Origin: Syntrophaceae bacterium UBA2192
GTDB taxonomy: Bacteria > Desulfobacterota > Syntrophia > Syntrophales > UBA2192
Length of the DNA stretch: 12,514 bases
Direction: 5' to 3'
NCBI GenBank assembly: GCA_002327315.1
Contig: DCVI01000223.1
Coordinates: 1 to 12,514 of the forward strand
Below the pieces are notes generated by a model, which was not told the origin of the DNA, did no database searches, and saw only the letters and a program-made list of their open reading frames with translations. This document shows positions 1 to 7,800 of the stretch, piece by piece. Both the position numbers and the translations under genes were made by a program. Each line of letters begins with the position of its first letter. The stretch's first letter is position 1.

Positions 1-720
1 ATCTGCGAGATCATGAAAGACGACGGCACCATGGCGAGGATGCCCGACCTGGAGATCTTCGCAAAAGAGCACGGGCTCAAGATCGTCACCATCGCCGATC
101 TCATCAACTTCCGGATGCAGACGGAATCCTTCGTCCGCCGGGCGGCGACGGCGACACTGCCCACCGCCTTCGGCGGGGACTTCAAGTTCATCGTCTACGA
201 GAACGACGTGGACGAGATGAAGCACGTGGCCCTGGTGAAGGGCGACATCTCGCCCAACGACGCGGTGCTCGTCCGGGTGCACTCCGAGTGCATGACGGGC
301 GATGTTTTCGGGTCCATGCGCTGCGACTGCGGCGACCAGCTCCACACGGCCATGGAGATCATCAATGAGGCCGGCAAGGGCGTCATCGTCTACATGCACC
401 AGGAGGGCCGGGGGATCGGACTTGTAAACAAGGTCAAGGCCTATGAGCTCCAGGAGCACGGCCGCGACACCGTGGAGGCCAACATCGAACTGGGATTCAA
501 GGAGGACCTGCGGGACTACGGCATCGGCGCCCAGATCCTGGTGGATCTCGGCGTGAAGAAGATCCGCATGCTCACGAACAACCCCAAGAAGGTTGTCGGT
601 ATCGAGGGGTACGGCATGACGGTCGTGGAGCGGATCCCCATCGAGATCAAACCCAACGAGACGAACCTGAGATACCTGCGGACGAAGAAGGAAAAGATGG
701 GGCACATTTTAAAAGTATAG
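1..720 (+). CDS. ribBA: Bifunctional DHBP synthase / GTP cyclohydrolase II, 3' part
   Basis: Partial gene: the reading frame is open from base 1, so the first ATG inside the window (13) is internal. The first ~40 codons match the end of 3,4-dihydroxy-2-butanone-4-phosphate synthase (CEIM-DDGTMAR ... IVTIADLI). From about codon 60 comes GTP cyclohydrolase II, which opens GTP to start riboflavin synthesis. Its zinc ligands are Cys at codons 97, 108 and 110 in SEC-x10-RCDCG, the family spacing; the HQEGRGIGL active-site segment and the YGIGAQIL tyrosine follow. Both halves of the early riboflavin pathway are therefore in one protein, in the cytosol. The stop is TAG at 718-720, and ribH starts 49 bases later. 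A period-7 purine array begins at the stop. Any FMN riboswitch would lie outside the window. Confidence 0.96.
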   Translation: MCEIMKDDGTMARMPDLEIFAKEHGLKIVTIADLINFRMQTESFVRRAATATLPTAFGGDFKFIVYENDVDEMKHVALVKGDISPNDAVLVRVHSECMTGDVFGSMRCDCGDQLHTAMEIINEAGKGVIVYMHQEGRGIGLVNKVKAYELQEHGRDTVEANIELGFKEDLRDYGIGAQILVDLGVKKIRMLTNNPKKVVGIEGYGMTVVERIPIEIKPNETNLRYLRTKKEKMGHILKV

Positions 721-759
721 GGTATCGGGCAAAAGACAAAGGACCAGAAAGAAAAAGCA
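718..759 (+). repeat. Decaying 7-base array starting at the ribBA stop
   Basis: GGG occurs at 720-722 and 727-729. The purine core then recurs every seven bases in weaker form (around 734, 741 and 748) up to the ribH Shine-Dalgarno. The first G is the last base of the TAG stop. This is the weakest of the four period-7 arrays and is called only because it shares phase and stop-codon position with those after leuS, ogt and proB. Confidence 0.4.
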
Positions 760-769
760 CGAGGAGAGC

Positions 770-1234
770 ATGAAGAACATTACGGAAGGGAAGATTGTTG
801 CCCAGGGGATGAAGTTCGCCATCGTGGCGAGCCGTTTTAACGACTTCATCAGCAGCAAGCTCATCGAGGGCGCCCTGGATGCGCTCATCCGGGCCGGCGC
901 CCGGGAGCAGGACATCCGGCTGTTCAAATGTCCCGGAGCGTTCGAAATTCCCCTGGTGGCCAAGAAGATCGCGAAAACGGGCAAGGTCGACGCCGTCATC
1001 TGCCTCGGGGCCGTGATCCGGGGGGCCACGCCTCATTTCGACTACGTCGCCTCAGAGGTCTCCAAAGGTGTGGCCCAGGCAGCCCTGGAGACGGAGGTTC
1101 CCATCGTCTTCGGAGTGCTGACAACCGATTCGATCGAGCAGGCCATCGAGCGTGCCGGCACCAAGAGCGGCAACAAAGGGTGGGATGCCGCCCTTGCAGC
1201 CATCGAGATGGTGGATCTGTTCAGAAAAATGTAA
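770..1234 (+). CDS. ribH: 6,7-dimethyl-8-ribityllumazine synthase
   Basis: Lumazine synthase condenses 5-amino-6-ribitylamino-uracil with dihydroxybutanone phosphate, the penultimate step to riboflavin. At 154 residues it has the normal length. Visible family features are SRFN (Phe23, which stacks on the pyrimidine), GAFEIP at 56-61, the GAVIRG-x-TPHFDYV loop at 80-93 with the catalytic His89, and Arg128 near the phosphate site. The family assembles into pentamers or 60-subunit cytosolic shells. The ATG at 770 follows AGGAG at 762-766 with a short spacer of 3. Together with ribBA upstream this forms a riboflavin block; the ribD and riboflavin synthase genes are not in view. nusB starts 51 bases downstream, a common neighbour of ribH in bacteria. 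Confidence 0.97.
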   Translation: MKNITEGKIVAQGMKFAIVASRFNDFISSKLIEGALDALIRAGAREQDIRLFKCPGAFEIPLVAKKIAKTGKVDAVICLGAVIRGATPHFDYVASEVSKGVAQAALETEVPIVFGVLTTDSIEQAIERAGTKSGNKGWDAALAAIEMVDLFRKM

Positions 1235-1243
1235 AGGCAAGTT

Positions 1244-1274
1244 CCAGGCAGTCCCCGGAAGGGCTCGAGCCTGG
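1244..1274 (+). other. Possible hairpin between ribH and nusB
   Basis: CCAGGC at 1244-1249 can pair with GCCTGG at 1269-1274. Inside the loop CCC and GGG around GGAA can form a second short stem. No T-run follows, so it is not a simple intrinsic terminator. It ends one base before the weak nusB Shine-Dalgarno (CAGGGA, 1275-1280), so it might tune nusB translation or protect ribH mRNA. This is based only on base pairing by eye. Confidence 0.3.
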
Positions 1275-1285
1275 CAGGGAATGAT

Positions 1286-1741
1286 ATGCGTCTCAGAAGG
1301 AAGGCAAGAGAGATTGCCTTACAGGTTCTTTATCAGCTCGATGTCCTGAGAATCGAACCCAGGGAAGCCCTCGAGCTTTTCTGGGTTCACTTCAGTGCTG
1401 CCGCTGAGGCCCGCGAGTTCGCCTCGGAACTCGTCGAGGGAACATGGGCCCACAGGGATGCGATCGATCAGTTGATCAGCACCTGCTCGGAAAACTGGTC
1501 CCTCGAGCGCATGGCGAGGGTGGACCGGAACATCCTGAGGCTTGCCGTCTACGAGCTCCTCTACGGCCAGGGGATCCCCCCCAAGGTGGCTCTTAACGAA
1601 GCCATCGACCTCGGCAAAGAATTCGGTTCCGAAAATTCGGGTTCCTTCATCAACGGCATCCTGGATGCCCTGTACTCGAAGCTGCGGAAGGATCATGCAG
1701 ATCAAGCTGACAACGGAGAGCCTGGACCGGCTTCCTCATGA
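1286..1741 (+). CDS. nusB: Transcription antitermination factor NusB
   Basis: All-helical RNA-binding protein that joins NusE (ribosomal protein S10) on boxA RNA to form antitermination complexes on rRNA operons. Of its 151 residues, the N-terminal RRKAREIALQVLYQLD helix, the RVDRNILRLAVYELLY helix at 78-93, IPPKVALNEAIDLGKEFG at 97-114 and FINGILDAL at 121-129 are all family hallmarks. The start ATG at 1286 has only a weak CAGGGA at 1275-1280. The last ~17 residues (after KLRKDH) look unconserved and low-complexity. They lie over the start of the next gene, which begins at 1695 in another frame, so the two genes overlap by 47 bases. Confidence 0.96.
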   Translation: MRLRRKAREIALQVLYQLDVLRIEPREALELFWVHFSAAAEAREFASELVEGTWAHRDAIDQLISTCSENWSLERMARVDRNILRLAVYELLYGQGIPPKVALNEAIDLGKEFGSENSGSFINGILDALYSKLRKDHADQADNGEPGPASS

Positions 1742-2276
1742 ATGCCTGGTGCTGGGCTTTTTTTCCGATGAGCGGCCTCCCAGGGGCAACGGCGGCTTCG
1801 TGGATTGGCGCCTAAACGGCCTCGTCTCGAGGCTCATCGCCGATGGAACGATAGGCGGCGGTTTCTCGGAGAGGGTTCTCATCGAATCCCAACGGAGGAT
1901 CCCGCCGCAGAAGATCGTCCTGTTCGGGCTGGGCAAGCGCCGGGAGCTCAGCTACGAAACCATCCGGGAGGCCGGCGCCCGCATGACCGAAACGGCGGTC
2001 CGCATCCATTGTTACGATTTCGCCGTCGAGGTGCCCGGGGCGGGACGATCCCTTCTCGACGTGGCCGAGATGACGACCCACTTCACGACGGGGATGTTCG
2101 ACTTCCTCTCGGGAAACCTCCAGCATCTCAGCACCGTCACCCCCTGCCTGCTCTCCGATGAGTCCTTCTTCCAGAAGACCCTTCTGGGCATCCACAAGCT
2201 TCGCCTGAACGTCAAGGACAGGGTCCAGATCGATATCCGGATCACACGGGAGGAAGAGTCCCTTCCGATCGGCTGA
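1695..2276 (+). CDS. Stand-alone M17 (leucyl aminopeptidase) N-terminal-domain protein
   Basis: Predicted 193-residue cytosolic protein. Residues ~15-115 resemble the N-terminal domain of M17 leucyl aminopeptidases: a DWRLNGLVSRLI segment at 37-48, FSERVLIES, then IVLFGLGKRREL-SYETIREAGA at 74-95. The C-terminal catalytic domain with its metal-binding NTDAEGR motif is absent, and the downstream sequence is a different gene, so no peptidase activity is expected. In M17 enzymes this domain contributes to hexamer assembly and regulation; what it does alone is unknown. The start chosen is ATG 1695, with GGAAGGA at 1686-1692 close before it. The open frame extends upstream to 1542, but that part is only the shadow of nusB. 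Translation is probably coupled to nusB. trkA starts 26 bases downstream. Confidence 0.75.
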   Translation: MQIKLTTESLDRLPHECLVLGFFSDERPPRGNGGFVDWRLNGLVSRLIADGTIGGGFSERVLIESQRRIPPQKIVLFGLGKRRELSYETIREAGARMTETAVRIHCYDFAVEVPGAGRSLLDVAEMTTHFTTGMFDFLSGNLQHLSTVTPCLLSDESFFQKTLLGIHKLRLNVKDRVQIDIRITREEESLPIG

Positions 2277-2302
2277 AACCGTACCACGGCAGGGGCCAAC
2301 CC

Positions 2303-3667
2303 ATGAAGGTCATCATCATCGGGGCGGGCGAGGTCGGTTATCACATCGCCGACATTCTCTCCAAGGAAAAACAGGACGTCATCCTCATCGACCGCAACGA
2401 GGAACGGCTCAAGGAGCTTGCAGAGACCCTCGACGTCATGACGCTTAACGGCAGCGGGAGCAGCCCCGAGATCCTCAAAAAGGCCGGCCTCAGCGAGGCC
2501 GACATGGTCGTCGCCGTCACGGACAGCGACGAGACGAACATGGTGGCCTGCCTGCTCGCCTCGACGCAGTCGCGGGTTTCATTCAAGATCGCCCGGATAC
2601 GCAACCCCGAGCTCGACGAGTACGCAGAAATTTTCGGCAAGGACCGCCTCAACATCAACCTCTGCATCAACCCGGAGAGGGAAGCCGTGAAGATTGCGCT
2701 GGACCTCATCGAGTTCCCCGGCGCCACGGAAGTGATGGATTTTCACGACGGCCGGATCAAGCTCATCGGCTTTCCCATCCAGAGCAGCTCCGTAACCGGC
2801 AAGACCCTCCAGCAGCTCCGGGAGATCCATCCCAACAGCAAGATGCTCATCACGTCCATCATCCGGGACGACAAGCTCATCGAGCCGAAGGGGGATTCCG
2901 TCATCCGGGAAAACGACTTCTTCTTTGCCGTCGCCGCCGCGGCGGAGGCGAAGGATCTGCTCCGGATCTTCGGGCGAAAGACGGATCCGACAAAGCGGAT
3001 CGTCATCATGGGCGGCGGGAACACGGGCCGGATGCTCGCCGAGGCGCTGCAGGGCAAGGGCCTTGCCGTGAAGATCATCGAGAAGCGCAAGGACCGCTGC
3101 CGGTTTCTCTCGGAGAGGCTCGACAGGATCGTGGTCCTTCACGGCGACGGAACGAGCCAGGATCTCCTCCTGGAGGAGAACATCGGGGACATGGACGTCT
3201 TTGCCGCCGTCACCAACGACGAGGAAGACAACGTCCTGGGGGCGCTCCTCGCGAAACGCCTGGGGGTCAAAAAGACGATTGCCCTCATCAACCGGGTCGA
3301 GTACATGCCGCTCGTCTCCAAGTTGGGCATCGACGGGGTCATCAACCCGCGGCACGCCGCCATCAGCAAGATCCTTCACTTCGTCCGGCGCGGGAAGATC
3401 GTCTCGGCAACACCGCTTCATGACGAGCGGGTGGAGGCCTTCGAAGTCGTGGCCCTGACGACGTCGGAGATCACCAGCAAACCCGTCAAGAACATCTCCT
3501 TCCCGCCGGGAACGATCGTGGGCGCAATCGTGCGGGGCGAGGAGATGATCATTCCCGGGGGCGACACCGTCATCCAACCCGGGGACCACGTCATCATCTT
3601 CACCTTCCGGTCCTCCATCCCGCAGGTGGAGAAGATCCTCATGGTGAAGCTGGAATATTTCGAATGA
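2303..3667 (+). CDS. trkA: Trk potassium uptake system, NAD-binding regulatory subunit TrkA
   Basis: Peripheral cytoplasmic subunit that binds nucleotide and gates the TrkH potassium channel. At 454 residues it has the full two-repeat layout (RCK_N-RCK_C twice), close to the E. coli size. The first Rossmann fold shows GAGEVG at 7-12 and the acidic Asp30 after the second strand (ILIDRNEE). The second shows GGGNTG at 237-242. Each RCK_C half ends with the typical stretch of type V-x-PGD-x-ViIF (second copy near 435-450). CAGGGG at 2290-2295 stands 7 bases before the ATG. The end overlaps trkH by 4 bases (ATGA at 3664-3667), implying translational coupling and matched subunit output. Confidence 0.96.
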   Translation: MKVIIIGAGEVGYHIADILSKEKQDVILIDRNEERLKELAETLDVMTLNGSGSSPEILKKAGLSEADMVVAVTDSDETNMVACLLASTQSRVSFKIARIRNPELDEYAEIFGKDRLNINLCINPEREAVKIALDLIEFPGATEVMDFHDGRIKLIGFPIQSSSVTGKTLQQLREIHPNSKMLITSIIRDDKLIEPKGDSVIRENDFFFAVAAAAEAKDLLRIFGRKTDPTKRIVIMGGGNTGRMLAEALQGKGLAVKIIEKRKDRCRFLSERLDRIVVLHGDGTSQDLLLEENIGDMDVFAAVTNDEEDNVLGALLAKRLGVKKTIALINRVEYMPLVSKLGIDGVINPRHAAISKILHFVRRGKIVSATPLHDERVEAFEVVALTTSEITSKPVKNISFPPGTIVGAIVRGEEMIIPGGDTVIQPGDHVIIFTFRSSIPQVEKILMVKLEYFE

Positions 3668-5115
3668 ACCTGAAGAACATTCTCCACATCCTGGGGATCT
3701 TCATCTTTCTCATCGGGGCCGCCATGCTGCCGGCGCTCGCGATTTCCCTCTCCCTGCACGAACCGGCCTGGACCGCCTTCGGGATCTCCGCCCTCATCGC
3801 CATGGGGACAGGGCTCCTGCTCTACATTTTCATCCCGAGGACGGGGGAACGGATCACCCTGACCCACCGCGAAGGGTTCGTGATCGTGACCCTTGCCTGG
3901 GTCCTGGCCTCGGCCTTCGGGGGACTTCCCTTCCTGCTCTCGGGGGTCGTGCCGACCTTCTGCGACGCCTTCTTCGAGACCATGTCCGGGTTCACCACCA
4001 CGGGGGCCTCCGTCATCTCCGGCCTCGACAAAACGGCCAGGGGGATCCTCTTCTGGCGGGCACTGACGCACTGGCTGGGCGGCATGGGGATCATCATCCT
4101 CTCCATCGCCATCCTCCCCATCCTGGGCGTCGGGGGCATGCAGCTCTTCAAGGCGGAAATCCCCTCCCCCGTCAAGGACAAGATCACGCCCCGCATCGCC
4201 GAGACGGCCAAGAACCTCTGGCTGGTCTATGTGGCCATCACTGCCGTGGAAGTCGTTCTTCTCTTCCTCGGAGGCATGAGCGCCTTCGACGCCGTCTGCC
4301 ATTCCTTCGCCAGCATGGCAACGGGCGGGTTCGGCAACTACGACGCAAGCATCGGCCACTTCAACAGCCTCTACATCGAGATCGTCATCATCTGCTTCAT
4401 GTTCGTCGCCGGGATGAATTTCACCCTGCACTACCGGCTCCTCAGGGGAGACACGAAGACGTTCTTCAGGGACCCGGAATTTCATTTCTACGCAGCCATT
4501 GTGCTTGTCTCGACGGCGATCATCACCCTGGATTTGCGGTTCCACTATTTCAGCACCCTGGGGGAATCCCTTCGGTATGCCGTCTTCCAGGTCGTCTCCA
4601 TCATCACGACGACGGGCTTTGCCACCTACAACTTCGACCAGTGGCCTGCGCCGTCGAAGTTCATCCTCATTTTGCTCATGTTCATCGGCGGCTGCGCCGG
4701 TTCCACGGGGGGCGCCATCAAGTGCCTGAGGTTCCTGATCGTCATCAAGCAGACCTTCATCGAGCTCACCCGCCTGATCCACCCCCACGCCGTCCTCTCC
4801 ATCAAGCTCGCAAAAGTCGCCGTCCCGCAGGAGATCGTTTCCAGCATCCGGAGCTTTTTCGTTCTCTACATCGCCATCGCCATGGCGGCCATGCTGGCGC
4901 TCACCCTGCTCGGCGTGGACATGGTCACGTCGATCTCGGGCGTTGCGGCCACCCTGGGCAATATCGGCCCGGGCCTGGGGCTCGTCAACGCCTCTTCGAC
5001 CTACGCCGAGCTCCCCCAGGCGGCCAAGTGGCTCCTTTCGATATGCATGCTCCTGGGACGACTCGAGATCTACACCGTCCTCGTCCTTCTCGTTCCTGAC
5101 TTCTGGAAAAAATAG
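3664..5115 (+). CDS. trkH: Trk potassium uptake system, channel subunit TrkH
   Basis: Integral inner-membrane potassium translocating subunit of the TrkH/KtrB superfamily; 483 residues as usual. All four pore loops of the selectivity filter are visible: TTTG at 111-114 in SGFTTTGAS, ATGGFGN at 219-225, TTTGF at 315-319, and TLGNIGPG at 430-437. The fourfold pore glycines are thus all present. Many hydrophobic helices flank them, starting with an N-terminal segment at about residues 5-30. It would be gated by TrkA, encoded immediately upstream with a 4-base overlap. The gene ends at TAG 5113-5115, without the short tandem array seen after several other genes here. A 71-base gap to leuS contains the leuS Shine-Dalgarno but no convincing promoter. 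Confidence 0.97.
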   Translation: MNLKNILHILGIFIFLIGAAMLPALAISLSLHEPAWTAFGISALIAMGTGLLLYIFIPRTGERITLTHREGFVIVTLAWVLASAFGGLPFLLSGVVPTFCDAFFETMSGFTTTGASVISGLDKTARGILFWRALTHWLGGMGIIILSIAILPILGVGGMQLFKAEIPSPVKDKITPRIAETAKNLWLVYVAITAVEVVLLFLGGMSAFDAVCHSFASMATGGFGNYDASIGHFNSLYIEIVIICFMFVAGMNFTLHYRLLRGDTKTFFRDPEFHFYAAIVLVSTAIITLDLRFHYFSTLGESLRYAVFQVVSIITTTGFATYNFDQWPAPSKFILILLMFIGGCAGSTGGAIKCLRFLIVIKQTFIELTRLIHPHAVLSIKLAKVAVPQEIVSSIRSFFVLYIAIAMAAMLALTLLGVDMVTSISGVAATLGNIGPGLGLVNASSTYAELPQAAKWLLSICMLLGRLEIYTVLVLLVPDFWKK

Positions 5116-5186
5116 CGTTGAAAGAAAGCTCCCCGTGTGTTACCCATTTTTGACGTTCCCTGAAGGGACAGAACGAGGAGAACCCC

Positions 5187-7769
5187 ATGGAGACGAGATA
5201 CCGGCCCCACCAGATCGAGCAGAAGTGGCAGAAGCTCTGGGATGAGCGCAAGATCTTCAACGTCACCGAAGATCCTTCCCGGAAAAAGTACTATCTCCTG
5301 GAGATGTTCCCCTACCCCTCGGGCCGCATTCACATGGGGCACGTGCGCAATTACACCATTGGGGATGTCGTCTCCCGCTACAAGCACATGAGGGGCTTCA
5401 ACGTCCTTCACCCCATGGGATGGGACTCCTTCGGCATGCCTGCCGAGAACGCCGCAATCGACCACGGCATCCACCCCGCCAAGTGGACCAACGAAAACAT
5501 CGAGAGCATGAAGGTGCAGCTCAAGCGCATGGGCTTCAGCTACGACTGGGACCGCGAGATCTCAACCTGCGAGCCCGCCTACTACAAGTGGGAGCAGCTA
5601 TTTTTCCTGTGGATGTACGAGAAGGGCCTCGTCTACAAGAGGGAGTCGGCCGTCAACTGGTGCCCGAAGTGCCAGACCGTGCTCGCCAACGAGCAGGTCG
5701 AGGCCGGGCAGTGCTGGCGCTGCGGCTCCGACGTGAAGGAGCAGCACCTCTCCCAGTGGTTCTTCCGGATCACCCAGTACGTGGAGGAACTGCTGGAGTA
5801 CTGCGACAGGCTGACGGGCTGGCCCGAACGGGTCATCACCATGCAGAAAAACTGGATCGGGAAGAGCTACGGCCTGGAGATCACCTTCCCCATGGCCGAC
5901 GGCACCGAGCCCATCCGGGTCTTCACAACCCGGCAGGACACGATCTACGGGGCCACCTTCATGCTCGTGGCGGCCGAGCACCCGCTCGTCATGCAGCTCG
6001 CCAAGGGCAAGCCCATCGAAAAGGACGTCATGGAGTACGTGGAGAAGGTCAAGAAGCAGGACAAGCTCATGCGCACTTCCGACTACTACGAGAAGGAGGG
6101 CGTATTCCTCGATGCCTACTGCCTCAACCCGGTGACGGGCCGCAAGATGCCCGTCTACGCCGCCAACTTCGTGCTGGCCGACTACGGCACGGGCTGCGTC
6201 ATGGCCGTTCCCACCCACGACCAGCGCGACTTCGAGTTCGCCAAGAAGTACAAGCTTCCCTTGATCGTCGTCATCCAGGACCCGAAGAAGGCCCTCAACG
6301 TCGAGACCATGACGGAGGCCTACGTCGAGGAAGGTATCCTGATCAACTCGGGGCCTTTCGACGGGATGAAGAACACGGCTGCCATGGAGGCCATCGCGGC
6401 TCACTTCGAGTCCATCGGGAAAGGGAAGAAAACCATCCAGTATCGCCTGCGCGACTGGGGGATCTCCCGCCAGCGATACTGGGGCGCCCCGATCCCCGTT
6501 GTCTACTGCGCCAAATGCGGCACCATGCCGGTTGCGGAAAAAGACCTGCCCGTCGTACTGCCGAAGGACGTGGAGTTCTCCGGAGAGGGCGGCTCTCCCC
6601 TGGCCCGGATCGATTCCTTCGTAAACACCACCTGCCCCGGCTGCAAGGGCCCCGCCAAGCGCGAGACGGACACGATGGACACCTTCGTCGAATCCTCGTG
6701 GTACTTCGACCGGTTCGCCTCGCCCCGCTGCGACGTGAAACCGGGCCTCGACCGCAAGGCCGTGGATTACTGGCTCCCGGTGGACCAGTACATCGGCGGG
6801 ATTGAGCACGCCATCCTGCATTTGCTATACTCCCGGTTCTACACCAAGGTGCTCAGGGACTTCGGGGTTTTGGGCATCGACGAGCCATTCACGAATCTTC
6901 TGACCCAGGGCATGGTCTGCAAGGAGACCACGAAGTGCGACGAGCACGGCTTGCTCTTCCCTTACGAGGTCGAGGAGGAAAAATGCAGGAAGTGCGGGAA
7001 AGCCATCACGATCGGCAAAACAGAAAAAATGTCCAAGTCGCTCAAGAACGTCATCGATCCGGATTACCTCATCGAAAAGTACGGCTGCGACACGGCCCGC
7101 ATGTTCTGTCTCTTCGCCGCACCCCCGGAAAAGGACCTCGAGTGGAGCGACCAGGGCGTGGAGGGGTCCTTCCGGTTCCTGGGCAGGGTCTGGCGGCTCG
7201 TTACGGAATACCTGGAGGATATCCAGGGCGTCGCGCCCCTGACCGGGGCGGAGGAACTCGGCGAAGACATCAAGAAGCTGCGCCGCAAAACGCATCAGAC
7301 GATCCGAAAGGTCACGACGGACATCGAGGACCGGTTTCACTTCAACACGGCCGTCAGCGCCATTATGGAGCTGGTCAATCTCGTCTACCAGGTGCCGCGG
7401 CCGCAGAAGGATAACGGGGCGGCGCTGGCCGTCATCAAAGAGGCCGTCGAGGCCGTTGTGGTCCTGCTGGCACCCATCGTGCCGCACATCACGGAAGAGC
7501 TCTGGGAGATGATGGGCTCCAAAAGCACCCTGGCCGGCGTGCCCTGGCCTTCCTATGATCCCGCATTGACCTCGGAGGAGGAGCTGACGATCGTCATCCA
7601 GGTCAACGGCAAGCTCCGCAGCCGCATCACCGTGAGCGTCGACGAGTCGGAAGAGAAGATCAAGGAGATGGCCCTGGCCGACGAGAAAACGCAGAAGTTC
7701 CTTGAGGGGGTGAAGGTCGTCAAGGTCATCGCCGTGCCGAAAAAGCTGGTGAATATTGTCGTGCGATAG
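5187..7769 (+). CDS. leuS: Leucyl-tRNA synthetase
   Basis: Class Ia cytosolic enzyme charging tRNA-Leu; 860 residues, the typical bacterial length. The HIGH motif appears as HMGH at 49-52 after PYPSGRI; KMSKS is at 614-618. The CP1 editing domain has TTRQDT at 247-252 (Thr252 is the conserved editing-pocket residue) and DYGTG at 332-336. WIGKS and the YWG signature near 430 are intact. Zinc-type cysteine pairs occur at C159/C162 with C176/C179 and at C441/C444 with C483/C486. A third set, C578/C584 and C600/C603, lies in the insert just before KMSKS, where other bacteria carry the leucine-specific domain. AGGAG at 5176-5180 is 6 bases before the ATG. The stop TAG opens a period-7 array that leads into lptE. 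Confidence 0.98.
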   Translation: METRYRPHQIEQKWQKLWDERKIFNVTEDPSRKKYYLLEMFPYPSGRIHMGHVRNYTIGDVVSRYKHMRGFNVLHPMGWDSFGMPAENAAIDHGIHPAKWTNENIESMKVQLKRMGFSYDWDREISTCEPAYYKWEQLFFLWMYEKGLVYKRESAVNWCPKCQTVLANEQVEAGQCWRCGSDVKEQHLSQWFFRITQYVEELLEYCDRLTGWPERVITMQKNWIGKSYGLEITFPMADGTEPIRVFTTRQDTIYGATFMLVAAEHPLVMQLAKGKPIEKDVMEYVEKVKKQDKLMRTSDYYEKEGVFLDAYCLNPVTGRKMPVYAANFVLADYGTGCVMAVPTHDQRDFEFAKKYKLPLIVVIQDPKKALNVETMTEAYVEEGILINSGPFDGMKNTAAMEAIAAHFESIGKGKKTIQYRLRDWGISRQRYWGAPIPVVYCAKCGTMPVAEKDLPVVLPKDVEFSGEGGSPLARIDSFVNTTCPGCKGPAKRETDTMDTFVESSWYFDRFASPRCDVKPGLDRKAVDYWLPVDQYIGGIEHAILHLLYSRFYTKVLRDFGVLGIDEPFTNLLTQGMVCKETTKCDEHGLLFPYEVEEEKCRKCGKAITIGKTEKMSKSLKNVIDPDYLIEKYGCDTARMFCLFAAPPEKDLEWSDQGVEGSFRFLGRVWRLVTEYLEDIQGVAPLTGAEELGEDIKKLRRKTHQTIRKVTTDIEDRFHFNTAVSAIMELVNLVYQVPRPQKDNGAALAVIKEAVEAVVVLLAPIVPHITEELWEMMGSKSTLAGVPWPSYDPALTSEEELTIVIQVNGKLRSRITVSVDESEEKIKEMALADEKTQKFLEGVKVVKVIAVPKKLVNIVVR

Positions 7770-7800
7770 GGCTTAGGGCAAAGGGCTAAAGGCATAAAGC
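7767..7800 (+). repeat. 7-base GGG array from the leuS stop to the lptE start
   Basis: GGG stands at 7769-7771, 7776-7778 and 7783-7785, then AGG at 7790-7792 and AAG at 7797-7799, exactly seven bases apart. The consensus unit is about GGGCWWA. The first G is the last base of the leuS TAG. The array fills the whole 31-base gap. It supplies an in-frame TAA (7795-7797) ahead of lptE and the only plausible Shine-Dalgarno for it (AAAGG 7788-7792, 8 bases from the GTG). Confidence 0.65.

Noticed and set aside
3418..4788. 456-codon open frame on the minus strand across trkA/trkH
   Set aside because: Shadow of trkA and trkH in GC-rich DNA: composition dominated by Gly, Asp, Glu and Arg, no domain, and both real genes are certain on the other strand.
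5148..5180. TTGACG before leuS as a -35 box
   Set aside because: No -10-like hexamer 16-18 bases downstream; the region there is the leuS Shine-Dalgarno.
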